NCBI GenBank assembly: GCA_002292285.1
Contig: DBBP01000003.1
Location: 1-64,000 of the forward strand
Reading direction: 5' to 3'
Length of the DNA: 64,000 nt
Source: Proteobacteria bacterium UBA981
GTDB taxonomy: Bacteria > Pseudomonadota > Gammaproteobacteria > Ga0077536
Of the stretch, positions 18,139 to 26,816 are shown in pieces. The number at the start of each line of letters is the position of its first letter. Position 1 is the first letter of the stretch. The notes under the pieces were generated by a model. The model searched no databases. It worked only from the letters and a program-made list of their open reading frames with translations, and was not told the origin of the DNA. A program made the position numbers and the translations under genes.

Positions 18139-19023
18139 TCAGCTCTTATCGACAAAGCGTGGTTGATGCAGCGGTTCGGGCACGATGTCTGCGTAGTGTG
18201 CGGCCAATTCTTCAAGCTCCCATGTGGTTTGCTTAAACGTTTCGTGGACTTCGCGAGGGTGCGTCCATAGTGCAGTCTTGCGACCGTTGAAGGTCACACA
18301 TTGCCCGTTAAAATGATTGGCGGCGTCGCTGACCAGCCAGACCAGGCCGCGCGCGACTTCTGCCGCTGTACCAAAGCCAAGTTCAGCCGGGCTCGGTGCA
18401 GATTTACCCGCATCGATCGCGCGCTTGCCGGCATTGTCGAAGACAACTTGAGTCATGTCGGTTTCAGCAATCGGCCAGAACGCGTTGCAGCGGATGCCGT
18501 GGCGCACAAGCTCGAGCACCCAGGTGCGCAGCAGTCCCATCATGCCGGCTTTGGCGGCTGCGTAATTGCTTTGCCCGAAGCCGCCGGACAATCCCGAGTT
18601 TGAGACTACATTGATGATGTGACCGCCGCCCTGTTCGCGCATCGCTGTCGCTGCATGCTTGGCACAGGCCCAGGTGCCACGCAGATGTACTGCGATAACT
18701 TCGTCGAATTCCTCTTCAGTCATCTTAAACAAGGTGCGGTCGCGCACCACGCCAGCATTGTTAATCAACACGTCGATACCGCCATAGGCGTCAACACACT
18801 GTTTGATCAGCGACGCGCAAACAGCGCCCTCGGCCACCGATCCGCGCACGGCCACGACCTCACCGCCTGCTTCCCTGATCACAGTCGCGCATTCGTCGAG
18901 CGGCTTTTGCTGCGTGCCGTTGATGACGAGCCTGGCGCCGAGCTTCGCCATGGCAATCGCGCTCGCCCGACCGAGTCCGCGCGATGAGCCGGTGATGACA
19001 ATGCGTTTCCCAGTTAAATTCAT
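18139..19023 (-). CDS. Short-chain dehydrogenase/reductase
   Basis: A 294-residue NAD(P)-dependent oxidoreductase. The cofactor motif is ITGSSRGLGRAS, the structural motif is NNAGVV, and the catalytic Tyr-x-x-x-Lys is in SNYAAAKAG with a Ser upstream in SNSGLSGG. The start is ATG 19023 with AGGAG upstream; a TTG two codons earlier is less likely. The ~40-residue tail (TTWELEELAAHYADIVPEP) resembles those of SDRs related to hydroxyacyl-CoA dehydrogenases. It is divergent from the selenoprotein gene at 19253, sharing a 229-bp promoter region. Probably a catabolic alcohol or hydroxyacyl-CoA dehydrogenase. Confidence 0.94.
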   Translation of the reverse strand: MNLTGKRIVITGSSRGLGRASAIAMAKLGARLVINGTQQKPLDECATVIREAGGEVVAVRGSVAEGAVCASLIKQCVDAYGGIDVLINNAGVVRDRTLFKMTEEEFDEVIAVHLRGTWACAKHAATAMREQGGGHIINVVSNSGLSGGFGQSNYAAAKAGMMGLLRTWVLELVRHGIRCNAFWPIAETDMTQVVFDNAGKRAIDAGKSAPSPAELGFGTAAEVARGLVWLVSDAANHFNGQCVTFNGRKTALWTHPREVHETFKQTTWELEELAAHYADIVPEPLHQPRFVDKS

Positions 19024-19252
19024 GAGCAAAGTTCTCCTGCATTGAACCGATGGTGCGAAGTATCGACCGGATGAGGTGCCCTGTCATGCGTGGGTTCATC
19101 GGGCTCAGAGCGCCGGCTGTTGCCTTGCGGGACGTGGCGGCCAGGCAAGTTCTAACGGCTGGTCCGTAGCGCCTTGCAGTGGTGTTAGTATCGCCACAGA
19201 AAATTCGAACGACCGGGTTGCGCCTGATGGCGCCTGGAATGGAGACATAGCG

Positions 19253-20344
19253 ATGAGCCTGTATGCCGATAGCGCACACCAACCCTCTGCGGCGATCGAC
19301 GCGCTGCACACCGACGAACTAGGTTCCTTTTCCCGCGTCGGGACCTGGGGTAGCGCCGCACAACGCACGGCTGTCGCAGCAACGACTCGAAAGATCCGCG
19401 TTGAAGCCGGTATTCAGGAATCGTGTGGTGATGAAGCGCTCGCCGACTGTGTGGTTCTGCCGGATCCGGTCCAGCGCCTGGTTCGCGAAGTGGCCCTCGG
19501 GGGCATCGCTGTCGACCGTAAATTTTGCCAGCAGGTGCAGGCAGAAGGGGTCACCGAAGGTGCTTACGTCGAGATCGTGGCGCTGGTTTCGCGCATCGTG
19601 AATCTGGATATCTTTGCGCGCGGTGTGGGCGTACTGCCACGCCCGCTAGCGGCCCCGGCAGACGACAAAGCACCGTCCTTCGAGCGCCCGGCCGAGGCTG
19701 TCGACGAAGGTTTTTTCACCGCATCCGTACCGAATGCACCGGCCGGTGGGGAACTGGCAAAATCGCTTTATGGCGCGGCGCCCGCAGTTAACGTGTTGCG
19801 CGCCGTCACCCTGGTTCCTGAAGAGGGACACCGTGTCGTTGCCCTAATCCGGCAACAGTATTTTCCTGCTGAGAAATTAATGGCATTCGATTCTGACAAT
19901 GGGCACGCATTGTCGCGCGCGCAAATTGAACTAGTTGCCACGAAAATCTCCGAACACAATAAGTGTTTTTACTGAACCACCGCGCATGCATTCATGCTCC
20001 GTGAGAGTGGAAAAATGTCCGGCCAGAATTACGACCTCAAGGGTGCGCTTGACCCGAATATTGAAAGCGGCGTCGAACACGGTGTGGCACTGGTCAGCTT
20101 TACACGCGCAATTACTGGCAAGAGCACCGCTGAGCTCGATGCCGCTCGTAACGAACTGCTTGCGGTAGCCGGTTCCGCAGCGGTCGCGACAGCGGCACTC
20201 ATTGCGGCAAATTTCAGCCTGCTGGATCGCCTCGCGAATGCGATCGGTATCAGCCTGGATGACATGATGGTCAAGCCGTCCGCCGATATTAGAGAGCTAT
20301 TGGGGATCAACGCCTACCCGTCCGCGGCAAATACGGCGTTGTAA
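19253..20344 (+). CDS. AhpD-like (carboxymuconolactone decarboxylase fold) selenoprotein with in-frame TGA (Sec241)
   Basis: A single frame of 364 codons is interrupted by TGA at 19973-19975. Upstream it reads to ...NKCFY and downstream continues in the same frame TTAHAFMLRESG and on to an AhpD-like helical tail (ARNELLAVAGSAAVATAAL). The TGA sits exactly where the AhpD CxxC active site needs its second cysteine: Cys238-F-Y-Sec241. The other AhpD site residues are at the right spacing, Glu226 (12 before Cys238) and His245 (4 after Sec241). AhpD-type proteins are thiol peroxidases/reductases, and Cys-x-x-Sec members have been reported from marine bacteria. The N-terminal ~130 residues look like a second, degenerate AhpD domain. 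ATG 19253 has GGAGA 7 nt upstream. Without Sec insertion the product ends at residue 240. A nonsense mutation is the alternative but fits the placement poorly. Confidence 0.8.
19991..20011 (+). promoter_or_regulatory. Candidate bSECIS hairpin for Sec241
   Basis: Just after the TGA, 19991-19999 pairs with 20003-20011 (two G-T wobbles and one mismatch) around an apical CGU loop at 20000-20002, 24 nt downstream of the TGA. Bacterial SECIS models ask for a guanosine at the start of a small apical loop 16-37 nt after the UGA, which this meets. An alternative stem GCATG/CATGC (19984-19997) lacks a G in its loop. Confidence 0.5.
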
Positions 20345-20347
20345 TTT

Positions 20348-20367
20348 CGGCGAGAGTTCGCCGTTTT
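20348..20367 (+). terminator. Rho-independent terminator after the selenoprotein gene
   Basis: Stem CGGCGA/TCGCCG with a GAGT loop, followed by TTTT, starting 3 nt after the TAA of the second half. Its placement after the downstream half supports 19253-20344 being one gene. Confidence 0.6.
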
Positions 20368-20454
20368 CAGATGGTTCTGCGGTCGGCACTAAACCGCCGG
20401 AAATGCCGTGCCGCATTCGATTACGCGGAAACGCATCGGCCCGCGCATGTGCTG

Positions 20455-21192
20455 CTACGCTACCGGCGCCGCCGGTGCGACGGTAAGCCTGTCTGTGACG
20501 CCATGCTTCTCAATGAGATCGGCGACCAGACCACTCGCTTTGGCGTCTTCGACGAAGTCGCGTAGAAATGCGGCGCCAACCACGCGCTCCGGTCTGGTCC
20601 CGATGGCTTGTTGGACAGCAGTAAACTGACCGTCTAACAAACGCGCGCCGGGCAGCTTCTGCACGTCATCAACGAGGCGCGGCCGCAGGCCGGCAAGAAC
20701 GTCGAGCTGTTGTTCGACAAACGTCTCGAAGGACTGGTCCAGGCCGTCTGCCATGATCAGCTCGGCGTGCCTGATATTGTCACTCAGCCAGAGTCCGTAC
20801 GCGCTACGTTCGTAGACCGCGATACGGATGCCAGTTCGATCTACTTCGCTAATGTCTTGTAGTGGCGAGCGCGCCGGCACGAGATAGGTCGCCCCTATCT
20901 CTGCATATGCGGCCGTGAACGTTATGGTTTTTGCGCGTTCCGCCACCGCACCGATGTTGCCGATGTCCCACACGTCGTCCAGTGCAGCATCTGCCAGTTC
21001 CCCGGGGTTCTTGAACGCGATCAGCTTGAGGCCCACACCCAGCCGCTCGGCAAGCGCGCGAGCGATGTCCGGTGAGACGCCATCCGGATCGCCTTCTGGT
21101 GTTCGCCCGGTAACGAGTAGGAAGTTGGACATATTAATGGCAGCGCGAAGGACGCCGGTGGGTACGAGTTCTGCGCGTGCCTGTTCCAGCAT
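20455..21192 (-). CDS. Periplasmic-binding-protein-fold (SBP_bac_3-like) protein lacking a signal peptide
   Basis: A 245-residue protein resembling family 3 solute-binding domains: GVLRAAINMSNFLL strand, PEGDPDGVSPDIARALAERLGV, DIGNIGAVAERAKTITFTAAYAEI. Such domains bind amino acids or other small polar ligands. No signal peptide or transporter genes are visible, so it is either cytoplasmic, misfolded relative to the family role, or its true start is missed. ATG 21192 has only a weak ribosome site. It is convergent with the selenoprotein gene. Confidence 0.75.
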   Translation of the reverse strand: MLEQARAELVPTGVLRAAINMSNFLLVTGRTPEGDPDGVSPDIARALAERLGVGLKLIAFKNPGELADAALDDVWDIGNIGAVAERAKTITFTAAYAEIGATYLVPARSPLQDISEVDRTGIRIAVYERSAYGLWLSDNIRHAELIMADGLDQSFETFVEQQLDVLAGLRPRLVDDVQKLPGARLLDGQFTAVQQAIGTRPERVVGAAFLRDFVEDAKASGLVADLIEKHGVTDRLTVAPAAPVA

Positions 21193-21440
21193 GAGGTTTA
21201 GATCCCGGGTTTGAATAACTCATTATTAGTGACAAAAAGGCAATTCGGGTCAAGTATTCGGTTGGTGCCGCAGACTGCGCATCGACCCGGTTAAAAGACA
21301 ACAATTATGCCAGCGCTGTAGTGCCGGTTCCGACCAATAGGTTGCCAGCCTGTTGCACAGGGATCGTCGCTATACTGGACATCGGTTACGTCGAATTCGT
21401 TTTTTCGTCCACTTCGTCGAACGCTAGGGCAGGTATTGGT

Positions 21441-22328
21441 ATGTTGTTGAAGCAAGGTTCAAAAGGGCAGGAGGTTGTCGAACTGCAGCAAGCGCTGGGC
21501 ATTGGTGCTGACGGCATATTCGGTCCTGGGACCAGGGTGGCGGTTGAGACCTACCAGCAGGAAAACAATTTCGTCGTCGATGGCATCGTCGGGCCGCAAA
21601 CTATGGCAGCTCTCAACGCTGCCCATGCGACAACGGACAATGCCGAGAAAGTTTATGCGCCTCACCCCGATTTGTTGGTGAACAAGTACTTTCTCCCTCA
21701 AGGTGAGTACAAAGAAGGCCCGACGAAGAAAGAATATTTGTTTCTGCACCATACGGCAGGCTGGAATAATCCCTACAAAACAGTTGATGGCTGGGCCAAA
21801 GATGATCGCGGCACCATTGCTACGGAGTTCGTTTTGGGCGGACGCTCAGTAAAAGGTGACGATGACCGTCACGATGGTGAATTGGTCCAGTGCCTACCAG
21901 AAGGTGGTTACGGTTGGCATTTGGGGAAAAACGGTTCGCAGCACATGCATACCCATTCTGTAGCTATCGAAATTTGCAATTTTGGCTATGCGACAGGTGG
22001 TAGAACGTATGTGAACACTCCGATCGCTGCCGATCAGATTGTCACGTTGGCAAAGCCTTTCCGGGGCCACAGCCAGTGGCATGCCTATTCCGATAAACAG
22101 ATCGAAACGCTCAAGTCTTTCATTTTGTGGATAGCTCAACGTGATTCGATTGACGTTCGCGCTGGCCTCGTGGCTGAAATCAAAAAGAAGGGCGCGAAAG
22201 CTTTCGAGTTCAACAACAACGCTTACACCGGGAAGATCAAGGGCATGTGGACGCATACCAACACGCGTAAGGACAAAACTGACTTGTTTCCACAACCTAA
22301 TCTCATGGACATGCTTTTGAGTTTGTAA
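21441..22328 (+). CDS. Endolysin-like N-acetylmuramoyl-L-alanine amidase with peptidoglycan-binding domain
   Basis: A 295-residue protein. Residues ~1-60 are a PG_binding_1 repeat (GSKGQEVVELQQALG, DGIFGPGTRVAVE, DGIVGPQTMAALN). The rest is an Amidase_2-like zinc domain with LFLHHTAGW supplying the first His, HTHSVAIEICNFG, and HSQWHAYSDKQIETL supplying later ligands. It would cut the amide bond between MurNAc and the stem peptide. I chose ATG 21441 because the PG-binding repeat starts immediately; the frame is open upstream without family match. There is no signal peptide, as in phage endolysins, yet no phage genes surround it. Codon and base use appear more AT-rich than in neighbouring catabolic genes, suggesting transfer. 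Confidence 0.88.
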   Translation: MLLKQGSKGQEVVELQQALGIGADGIFGPGTRVAVETYQQENNFVVDGIVGPQTMAALNAAHATTDNAEKVYAPHPDLLVNKYFLPQGEYKEGPTKKEYLFLHHTAGWNNPYKTVDGWAKDDRGTIATEFVLGGRSVKGDDDRHDGELVQCLPEGGYGWHLGKNGSQHMHTHSVAIEICNFGYATGGRTYVNTPIAADQIVTLAKPFRGHSQWHAYSDKQIETLKSFILWIAQRDSIDVRAGLVAEIKKKGAKAFEFNNNAYTGKIKGMWTHTNTRKDKTDLFPQPNLMDMLLSL

Positions 22329-22419
22329 GTTTCCAGATCGTGGACCAATCTGCCTTTTACATCATCGGCCGTCGCCGCGATTCACCCTCGGGACATAGCT
22401 TATGTTCGGGCTGCTGCGG

Positions 22420-22938
22420 CTACGCCACCATGCCCTCTTGGCCGTTGCCCGGCGAGTAGTTGTAGTTCACCGTGATCGTGCGTTGCTTGAAAAACCACTG
22501 ACTACGTACCTTGATCAGGACATCGTCGTAGCGTCCTGCGAGGACACGGACCGCGCCACTCGGTTCTAGAAAATCCGAATCAAAGTAGGCCGTCGAAGTT
22601 CCCGTGTCGCCACTTACGAGCAAATGCGGTTCGAAAAGCTTGTGCCGCGGGAGACGCGCCTGACCGCGTCGTTCCTGAAAAAACTGCGTGTACCAAGCCA
22701 GGATTGCCTCGCGACCGACATGACTGTCCGCACTATCAAACGAGACCGAGAAAATCGCCTCGAGATGAAACAGCTCGCTCAACTCAACTAGCTTACCGCG
22801 GTCAATAAGCGTGCAGTATCGACTGAGCAACTGGCGCGCGCCTTCGTAGTCGTGTGGCGATGCAGCTTCGCTTGCGTCCCCCGTGGCTGCGGTCGGTCCG
22901 GGAGCGGACGTAGATTTCGGCGAGCGTGGTGTTGCCAT
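22420..22938 (-). CDS. SnoaL/NTF2-like protein
   Basis: A 172-residue protein with the SnoaL_4-type cone-shaped fold: ARQLLSRYCTLIDRGKLVEL, a central SHVGREAILAWYTQFF, then strands ending KQRTITVNYNYSPG. The family includes small isomerases, dehydratases and hydroxylase partners in ring catabolism. The first ~25 residues (PRSPKSTSAPGPTAA) are low-complexity. ATG 22938 is preceded by AGGGAA. Divergent from the VOC gene at 23265. The catalytic role is not readable. Confidence 0.85.
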   Translation of the reverse strand: MATPRSPKSTSAPGPTAATGDASEAASPHDYEGARQLLSRYCTLIDRGKLVELSELFHLEAIFSVSFDSADSHVGREAILAWYTQFFQERRGQARLPRHKLFEPHLLVSGDTGTSTAYFDSDFLEPSGAVRVLAGRYDDVLIKVRSQWFFKQRTITVNYNYSPGNGQEGMVA

Positions 22939-23264
22939 CCTGAGTTCCCTTTTTTCTAACCTGTCGAAACTGCTAATTACGAGTCGATACTGCTTGTATA
23001 TCGATTCCCGTGAGGCCGGGAGAAGCGTTCAGAGTATATCGCTCTGCGGCCGCGCCGCCGGTCGTTGCGCAGACCTCCCGTGGCGCCCTTTTATTCTACG
23101 CACCCGTGCGCCAGCCACGAATGCAATTTTGCAGTGAACCGGAAAGTTGTGGGGTAGGTTGCCGGATCCGTCTACCTGACAGATAACAGGCTAGACTTTC
23201 CGATGACTCTACATCGTCGCGGCTGGCCGCAATCGCTGGTCACGCAAATCAACGGAGGAGCAAG
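22939..23264. other. Divergent intergenic region
   Basis: Separates the SnoaL-like and VOC genes and presumably holds both promoters. A strong GGAGG ribosome site precedes ATG 23265. I see no other feature. Confidence 0.4.
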
Positions 23265-23708
23265 ATGGCTATCAAGATTCTCGAATTGCATCACCATGCC
23301 GTGCGCACCGGCGGCTCGCTGGAACAAGCCGACCGGACCATGGCGTTTTATAGCGACGTCTTGGGACTGGGTGCAGATCCGGGGCGGCCCCAAATTACCG
23401 GCATCCCGGGTTACTGGGTCGACGTTGGCGGTCGCGCGCAAGTCCACCTCATGGGCGTGGAGGGAGACTCTCGCTTTGCCAAAGGCCCGGGACAGGATCC
23501 GGCTATGCCGCATGTTGCTTTCGCGGTAGAGGATATCGTAGCGGCTCGCAGTGAGCTTGATCGCATGGGTACGACGTACTGGGTTGCCGAAGGCATCGTG
23601 GGACCGGAATCTCAGCAGGTCTTTATGCATGATCCGGCTGGCAACATGATTGAGTTGCACCAGGCCGACACGTGCCGCTGTCAGGCGGTCACGCGCCTCG
23701 ATAATTGA
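23265..23708 (+). CDS. VOC-family protein (glyoxalase/dioxygenase fold)
   Basis: A 147-residue vicinal-oxygen-chelate protein. The two beta-alpha-beta-beta-beta modules give the likely metal ligands in the ILELHHHAV start, VHLMGVEG, MPHVAFAVEDI and the final GNMIELHQ. Members are glyoxalases, epimerases, ring-cleavage dioxygenases or antibiotic-binding proteins. GGAGG lies 8 nt before ATG 23265. With the neighbouring acyl-CoA enzymes an epimerase (methylmalonyl type) or ring-cleavage role is possible, but this cannot be decided here. Confidence 0.92.
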   Translation: MAIKILELHHHAVRTGGSLEQADRTMAFYSDVLGLGADPGRPQITGIPGYWVDVGGRAQVHLMGVEGDSRFAKGPGQDPAMPHVAFAVEDIVAARSELDRMGTTYWVAEGIVGPESQQVFMHDPAGNMIELHQADTCRCQAVTRLDN

Positions 23709-23878
23709 ATTGGCGCGGGCGGCGACAGTAGCAAAGAGCGACCAAGCTTTACGGATCGTTCGCAGTCCACGTTTTTTTACACACATCCGCTGCTGACGGA
23801 AGTCATTGGCATGATTGCGATGTGCGCGCTACGGAAACCACGCTGCGGTTTTCTCGAACTCGAGTCGCGATCGCTGTA

Positions 23879-24640
23879 CTAAGTTCCGCCGAAATTCGGC
23901 GCACGCTTTTCCAGGCGTGCCGCGATGCCTTCTTTAGCATCGGCGCTGGTGCGGGCCGCATGCACCAGTGCGTCGATATCATCGTGTTGGATGTCATTTC
24001 GAAAGGCCATTTGCCGCACCAGTAAGGCTTTCATTGCACGCAGTGACAGCGGCGCATTGGCCGCCAGCCGGTCAATGATTTTCATTGCGGCAGATTCGAG
24101 TTCGTCCACCGGCGCGACGCGTGAGATTAAGCCAAGCTCGTGCATGTGCGTGGCGGAGAGGGGATCACCCAGAAACAGAATCTCCCGAGTGGCGACGGGG
24201 CCCGCGACCTCCATGAGTTTTTTGGCCAGAAACCAGGTTGGGGCCAGACCAATTTGGGCGAGCGACATCCCGAAACGAGCGGTGCTGGCAGCGATCACAA
24301 AATCACAATGCAGGGCGAGTTCATTGCCACCTGCGATGGCGTCGCCCTGGACTACGCCGACAACCGGCAACGGGTAGTGCTCGATAGCGTCGAGTACCTC
24401 CTCGATGGGGCTCTCGTTACCTGTGATTGGTCTGGCGAGACGTTCTGCGAGATCCATGCCGGCGCAAAACACCGGACCTTCGGCGCGGATCACGACCACG
24501 CGATCGTCTGGCTCCGGATCCAGATTAAACGCGCTTAGCAGCGCATCCAGCATGGCGCTGTCGAGCGCATTGCGTTTCTCTGCGCGCGTCAGAATGACGG
24601 TACGTACCGGGCCCTGTTGCTCAACTCGTATTCTACTCAT
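23879..24640 (-). CDS. Enoyl-CoA hydratase/isomerase family protein
   Basis: A 253-residue crotonase-fold enzyme. The oxyanion-hole segment is VFCAGMDLAERL and the second contact is VQGDAIAGGNELALHCDFVIA. Where true hydratases have a Glu in a PEIxLG motif, this has SLAQIGLAPTWFLAKKL, so it may be an isomerase, hydrolase or other crotonase activity rather than a hydratase. It acts on CoA thioesters in the cytoplasm, in keeping with the acyl-CoA dehydrogenase at 16407. It stands alone on the minus strand. Confidence 0.92.
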   Translation of the reverse strand: MSRIRVEQQGPVRTVILTRAEKRNALDSAMLDALLSAFNLDPEPDDRVVVIRAEGPVFCAGMDLAERLARPITGNESPIEEVLDAIEHYPLPVVGVVQGDAIAGGNELALHCDFVIAASTARFGMSLAQIGLAPTWFLAKKLMEVAGPVATREILFLGDPLSATHMHELGLISRVAPVDELESAAMKIIDRLAANAPLSLRAMKALLVRQMAFRNDIQHDDIDALVHAARTSADAKEGIAARLEKRAPNFGGT

Positions 24641-24917
24641 CGATTAATCCAATCCGCTGCGTTCGACTGAACGAATATCAGCTCAGACGTGTTAATTCAA
24701 TGACGACGGGTTCGACGCAGGCTTATCGGGATGGGCAGAACGGCTGACGTGGTTCGGATTTCGTCATCAACCGAAGCAGTTGACCGAGGCGCCCCCCGGC
24801 CGACCGGCGTAGTTGTGACGATTGGTGCCGCGTACCGCTCGCGGGCTGTCGGATGATCACCTTGACCAATTCGCCGGCGGCGAGTGCGCGAAACCGGCTC
24901 ATCGGTGCGCGGCTAGC

Positions 24918-26510
24918 TCAGGAGTACTGCAACAACTCGTCCTGGGCGCCACCTTTGCCACCGAGTACGTGGTGCAGGTACTCGTCATAGGTTTCCATCC
25001 ACATACCGGTGGAACGTTCACGGCCTGCAGCGGCATCAGTTTTGGTGGTCTTCAGGTACCAGTTGTTACAGCGCAACCACACTTTGCCCTGGGCGCTGTT
25101 TGAACACAGGTCTGTCCAGTGCTCGACCGCTTCGCGCTTCGGTTCAACCTGGGTGTGTCCGGCATCACGCATGCGCGTCACAAGGTCGGTGATGTATTTC
25201 GATTGCTGTTCGCACAGCAACGTCACATTGGTAACCGGATTCAGACTTTGCGGCCCGACCATCATGTAGAAATTCGGCATATCGTCGACGTGGATACCCC
25301 AAAGCGAATGCGGTCGGGTCATTTGAAAATTGTTCGCTTCGTTGGCGCCGAATTTATCCGCCAGGCTGACACCATTGCGGCCGTAAATCGGGAACGGGAT
25401 AAAGTTGCTGTCGAAACCTGTCGCGTAAATGATGACGTCGAATTCAAAATGTTCACCACGTGCGATATTGACACCGGTTTCGTCGACCGACACCACGCCG
25501 CCAGAATCATCGACCAGTGTGACGTGTGGTTTATTGAATGTGGTGTAGTAGTCGTCGATGAACAATGCGCGTTTGCAGAAGAACGGATAGTCGGGGGTCA
25601 GGCGCTTCGCCAATTCCGGATCCTTCACATCGTTTTTGATGATCGCGCGCAGGTCATCGCAAATGGCGTCGTTGGCTTTCTCGTCGTGCAATGCATCGAA
25701 TTCGATCAAGGGCTCGACCGGCGGGTACTCACCTTTCCAATCGACGTAGCGTAGCTTTTCTCCGTAACCGCCGGCCTTGAAGCTTGCTTCGATGTCGGGC
25801 GGGGTCGGCTCGTCTTCGCGGCGCAAACACCAGGTTGGTGTCCGCTGGAAAACATGTAGTGACTCTACGTCATCAACGATAGCGGTAATGACTTGCGCCG
25901 CGGATGCCCCCGTGCCAACAACACCTACGCGCTTGCCAGCCAGTTTAGCCTTGCTGTCCCATTGAGCAGTGTGAAAGCTCTCGCCTTTGAATTTCTCGAT
26001 ACCCGGAAACTCTGGCATGCGCGGGCTCGACAACGGGCCGTTGGCGCTCACGACGTGACGGCAAGTGACAACGTCGGCAGCTTTCCCGGTCTTGGCGTCG
26101 ACCGTGGTAACAAGCCACACCGCGTCGCCGTCGCCGATGTACTTGAACTCCGTCACTTTGCGCGAAAAGCGAATCGTATCCCGAATACCGACATGGTCGG
26201 TGAGCATTTCTGCATATGATGAGATTTCTGGCTGACTCACATATTTCTTGGAAGGGATAAAGCCGGTGCGATCGAGAAAAGGCAGATACATGTAGGAGGG
26301 TACGTCGCAGGCCGCGCCTGGGTAGGCACCAACGCCGCCATTACTCCACACGCCACCCACAGAAGGTGTCATCTCAAAAATACGGACATCATCGACGCCG
26401 CCATCGCGCAAATAGCTCGCGCACAGTAGTCCGGAGAATCCGGCACCAACGATCACGACTTCAAAATGGGATTGCGCGCCTTCAGCGCCAGGTGTTGCAG
26501 CTGTACTCAT
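24918..26510 (-). CDS. Baeyer-Villiger-type flavin monooxygenase 1
   Basis: A 530-residue FAD/NADPH monooxygenase. The first dinucleotide fold is VVIVGAGFSGLLCASYL, the Baeyer-Villiger fingerprint is FKGESFHTAQWD, and the second fold is RVGVVGTGASAAQVI. C-terminal ATGFDSNFIPF is also typical. It would insert oxygen next to a ketone (giving esters or lactones) or oxidise heteroatoms. ATG 26510 starts directly before the fold; a longer frame to 26606 has no family support. Divergent from the LLM gene at 26817. The substrate is unknown. Confidence 0.94.
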   Translation of the reverse strand: MSTAATPGAEGAQSHFEVVIVGAGFSGLLCASYLRDGGVDDVRIFEMTPSVGGVWSNGGVGAYPGAACDVPSYMYLPFLDRTGFIPSKKYVSQPEISSYAEMLTDHVGIRDTIRFSRKVTEFKYIGDGDAVWLVTTVDAKTGKAADVVTCRHVVSANGPLSSPRMPEFPGIEKFKGESFHTAQWDSKAKLAGKRVGVVGTGASAAQVITAIVDDVESLHVFQRTPTWCLRREDEPTPPDIEASFKAGGYGEKLRYVDWKGEYPPVEPLIEFDALHDEKANDAICDDLRAIIKNDVKDPELAKRLTPDYPFFCKRALFIDDYYTTFNKPHVTLVDDSGGVVSVDETGVNIARGEHFEFDVIIYATGFDSNFIPFPIYGRNGVSLADKFGANEANNFQMTRPHSLWGIHVDDMPNFYMMVGPQSLNPVTNVTLLCEQQSKYITDLVTRMRDAGHTQVEPKREAVEHWTDLCSNSAQGKVWLRCNNWYLKTTKTDAAAGRERSTGMWMETYDEYLHHVLGGKGGAQDELLQYS

Positions 26511-26816
26511 GGGATTACTTTTTGCGTTTCTCAATTGCCAGGGCCGGACGGCCAAGGTCGGCATATTACCCCACGCTCGCACTGTAAACAGACCCCGGCG
26601 ACGCATGCGGTGTAAAGGATTGTCACTTTTCTGGCTTCAGCAGCGCCGACTCAGATAGCTCGTTAGCGCCGTGGTGCAGGACGATAGCGCGCTGTGCAGC
26701 CGGGATGGTCGTGGAGCTAGCGCTGGCTACTGCGCCAAACCACAATGACCAACCGCTTTGTTCTCGCTCAAGCTGCAGCTACAGTTCCCCAATAAAAGGG
26801 CAGGCGAGGGAGCGGC
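26511..26816. other. Divergent intergenic region between BVMO 1 and an LLM gene
   Basis: Presumably contains both promoters. No repeat or hairpin stood out. Confidence 0.4.

Noticed and set aside
19994..20344. Separate small gene downstream of the AhpD-like frame
   Set aside because: It is in the same frame as 19253-19972 and supplies the missing half of the AhpD domain; the TGA fits a selenocysteine codon better than a gene boundary.
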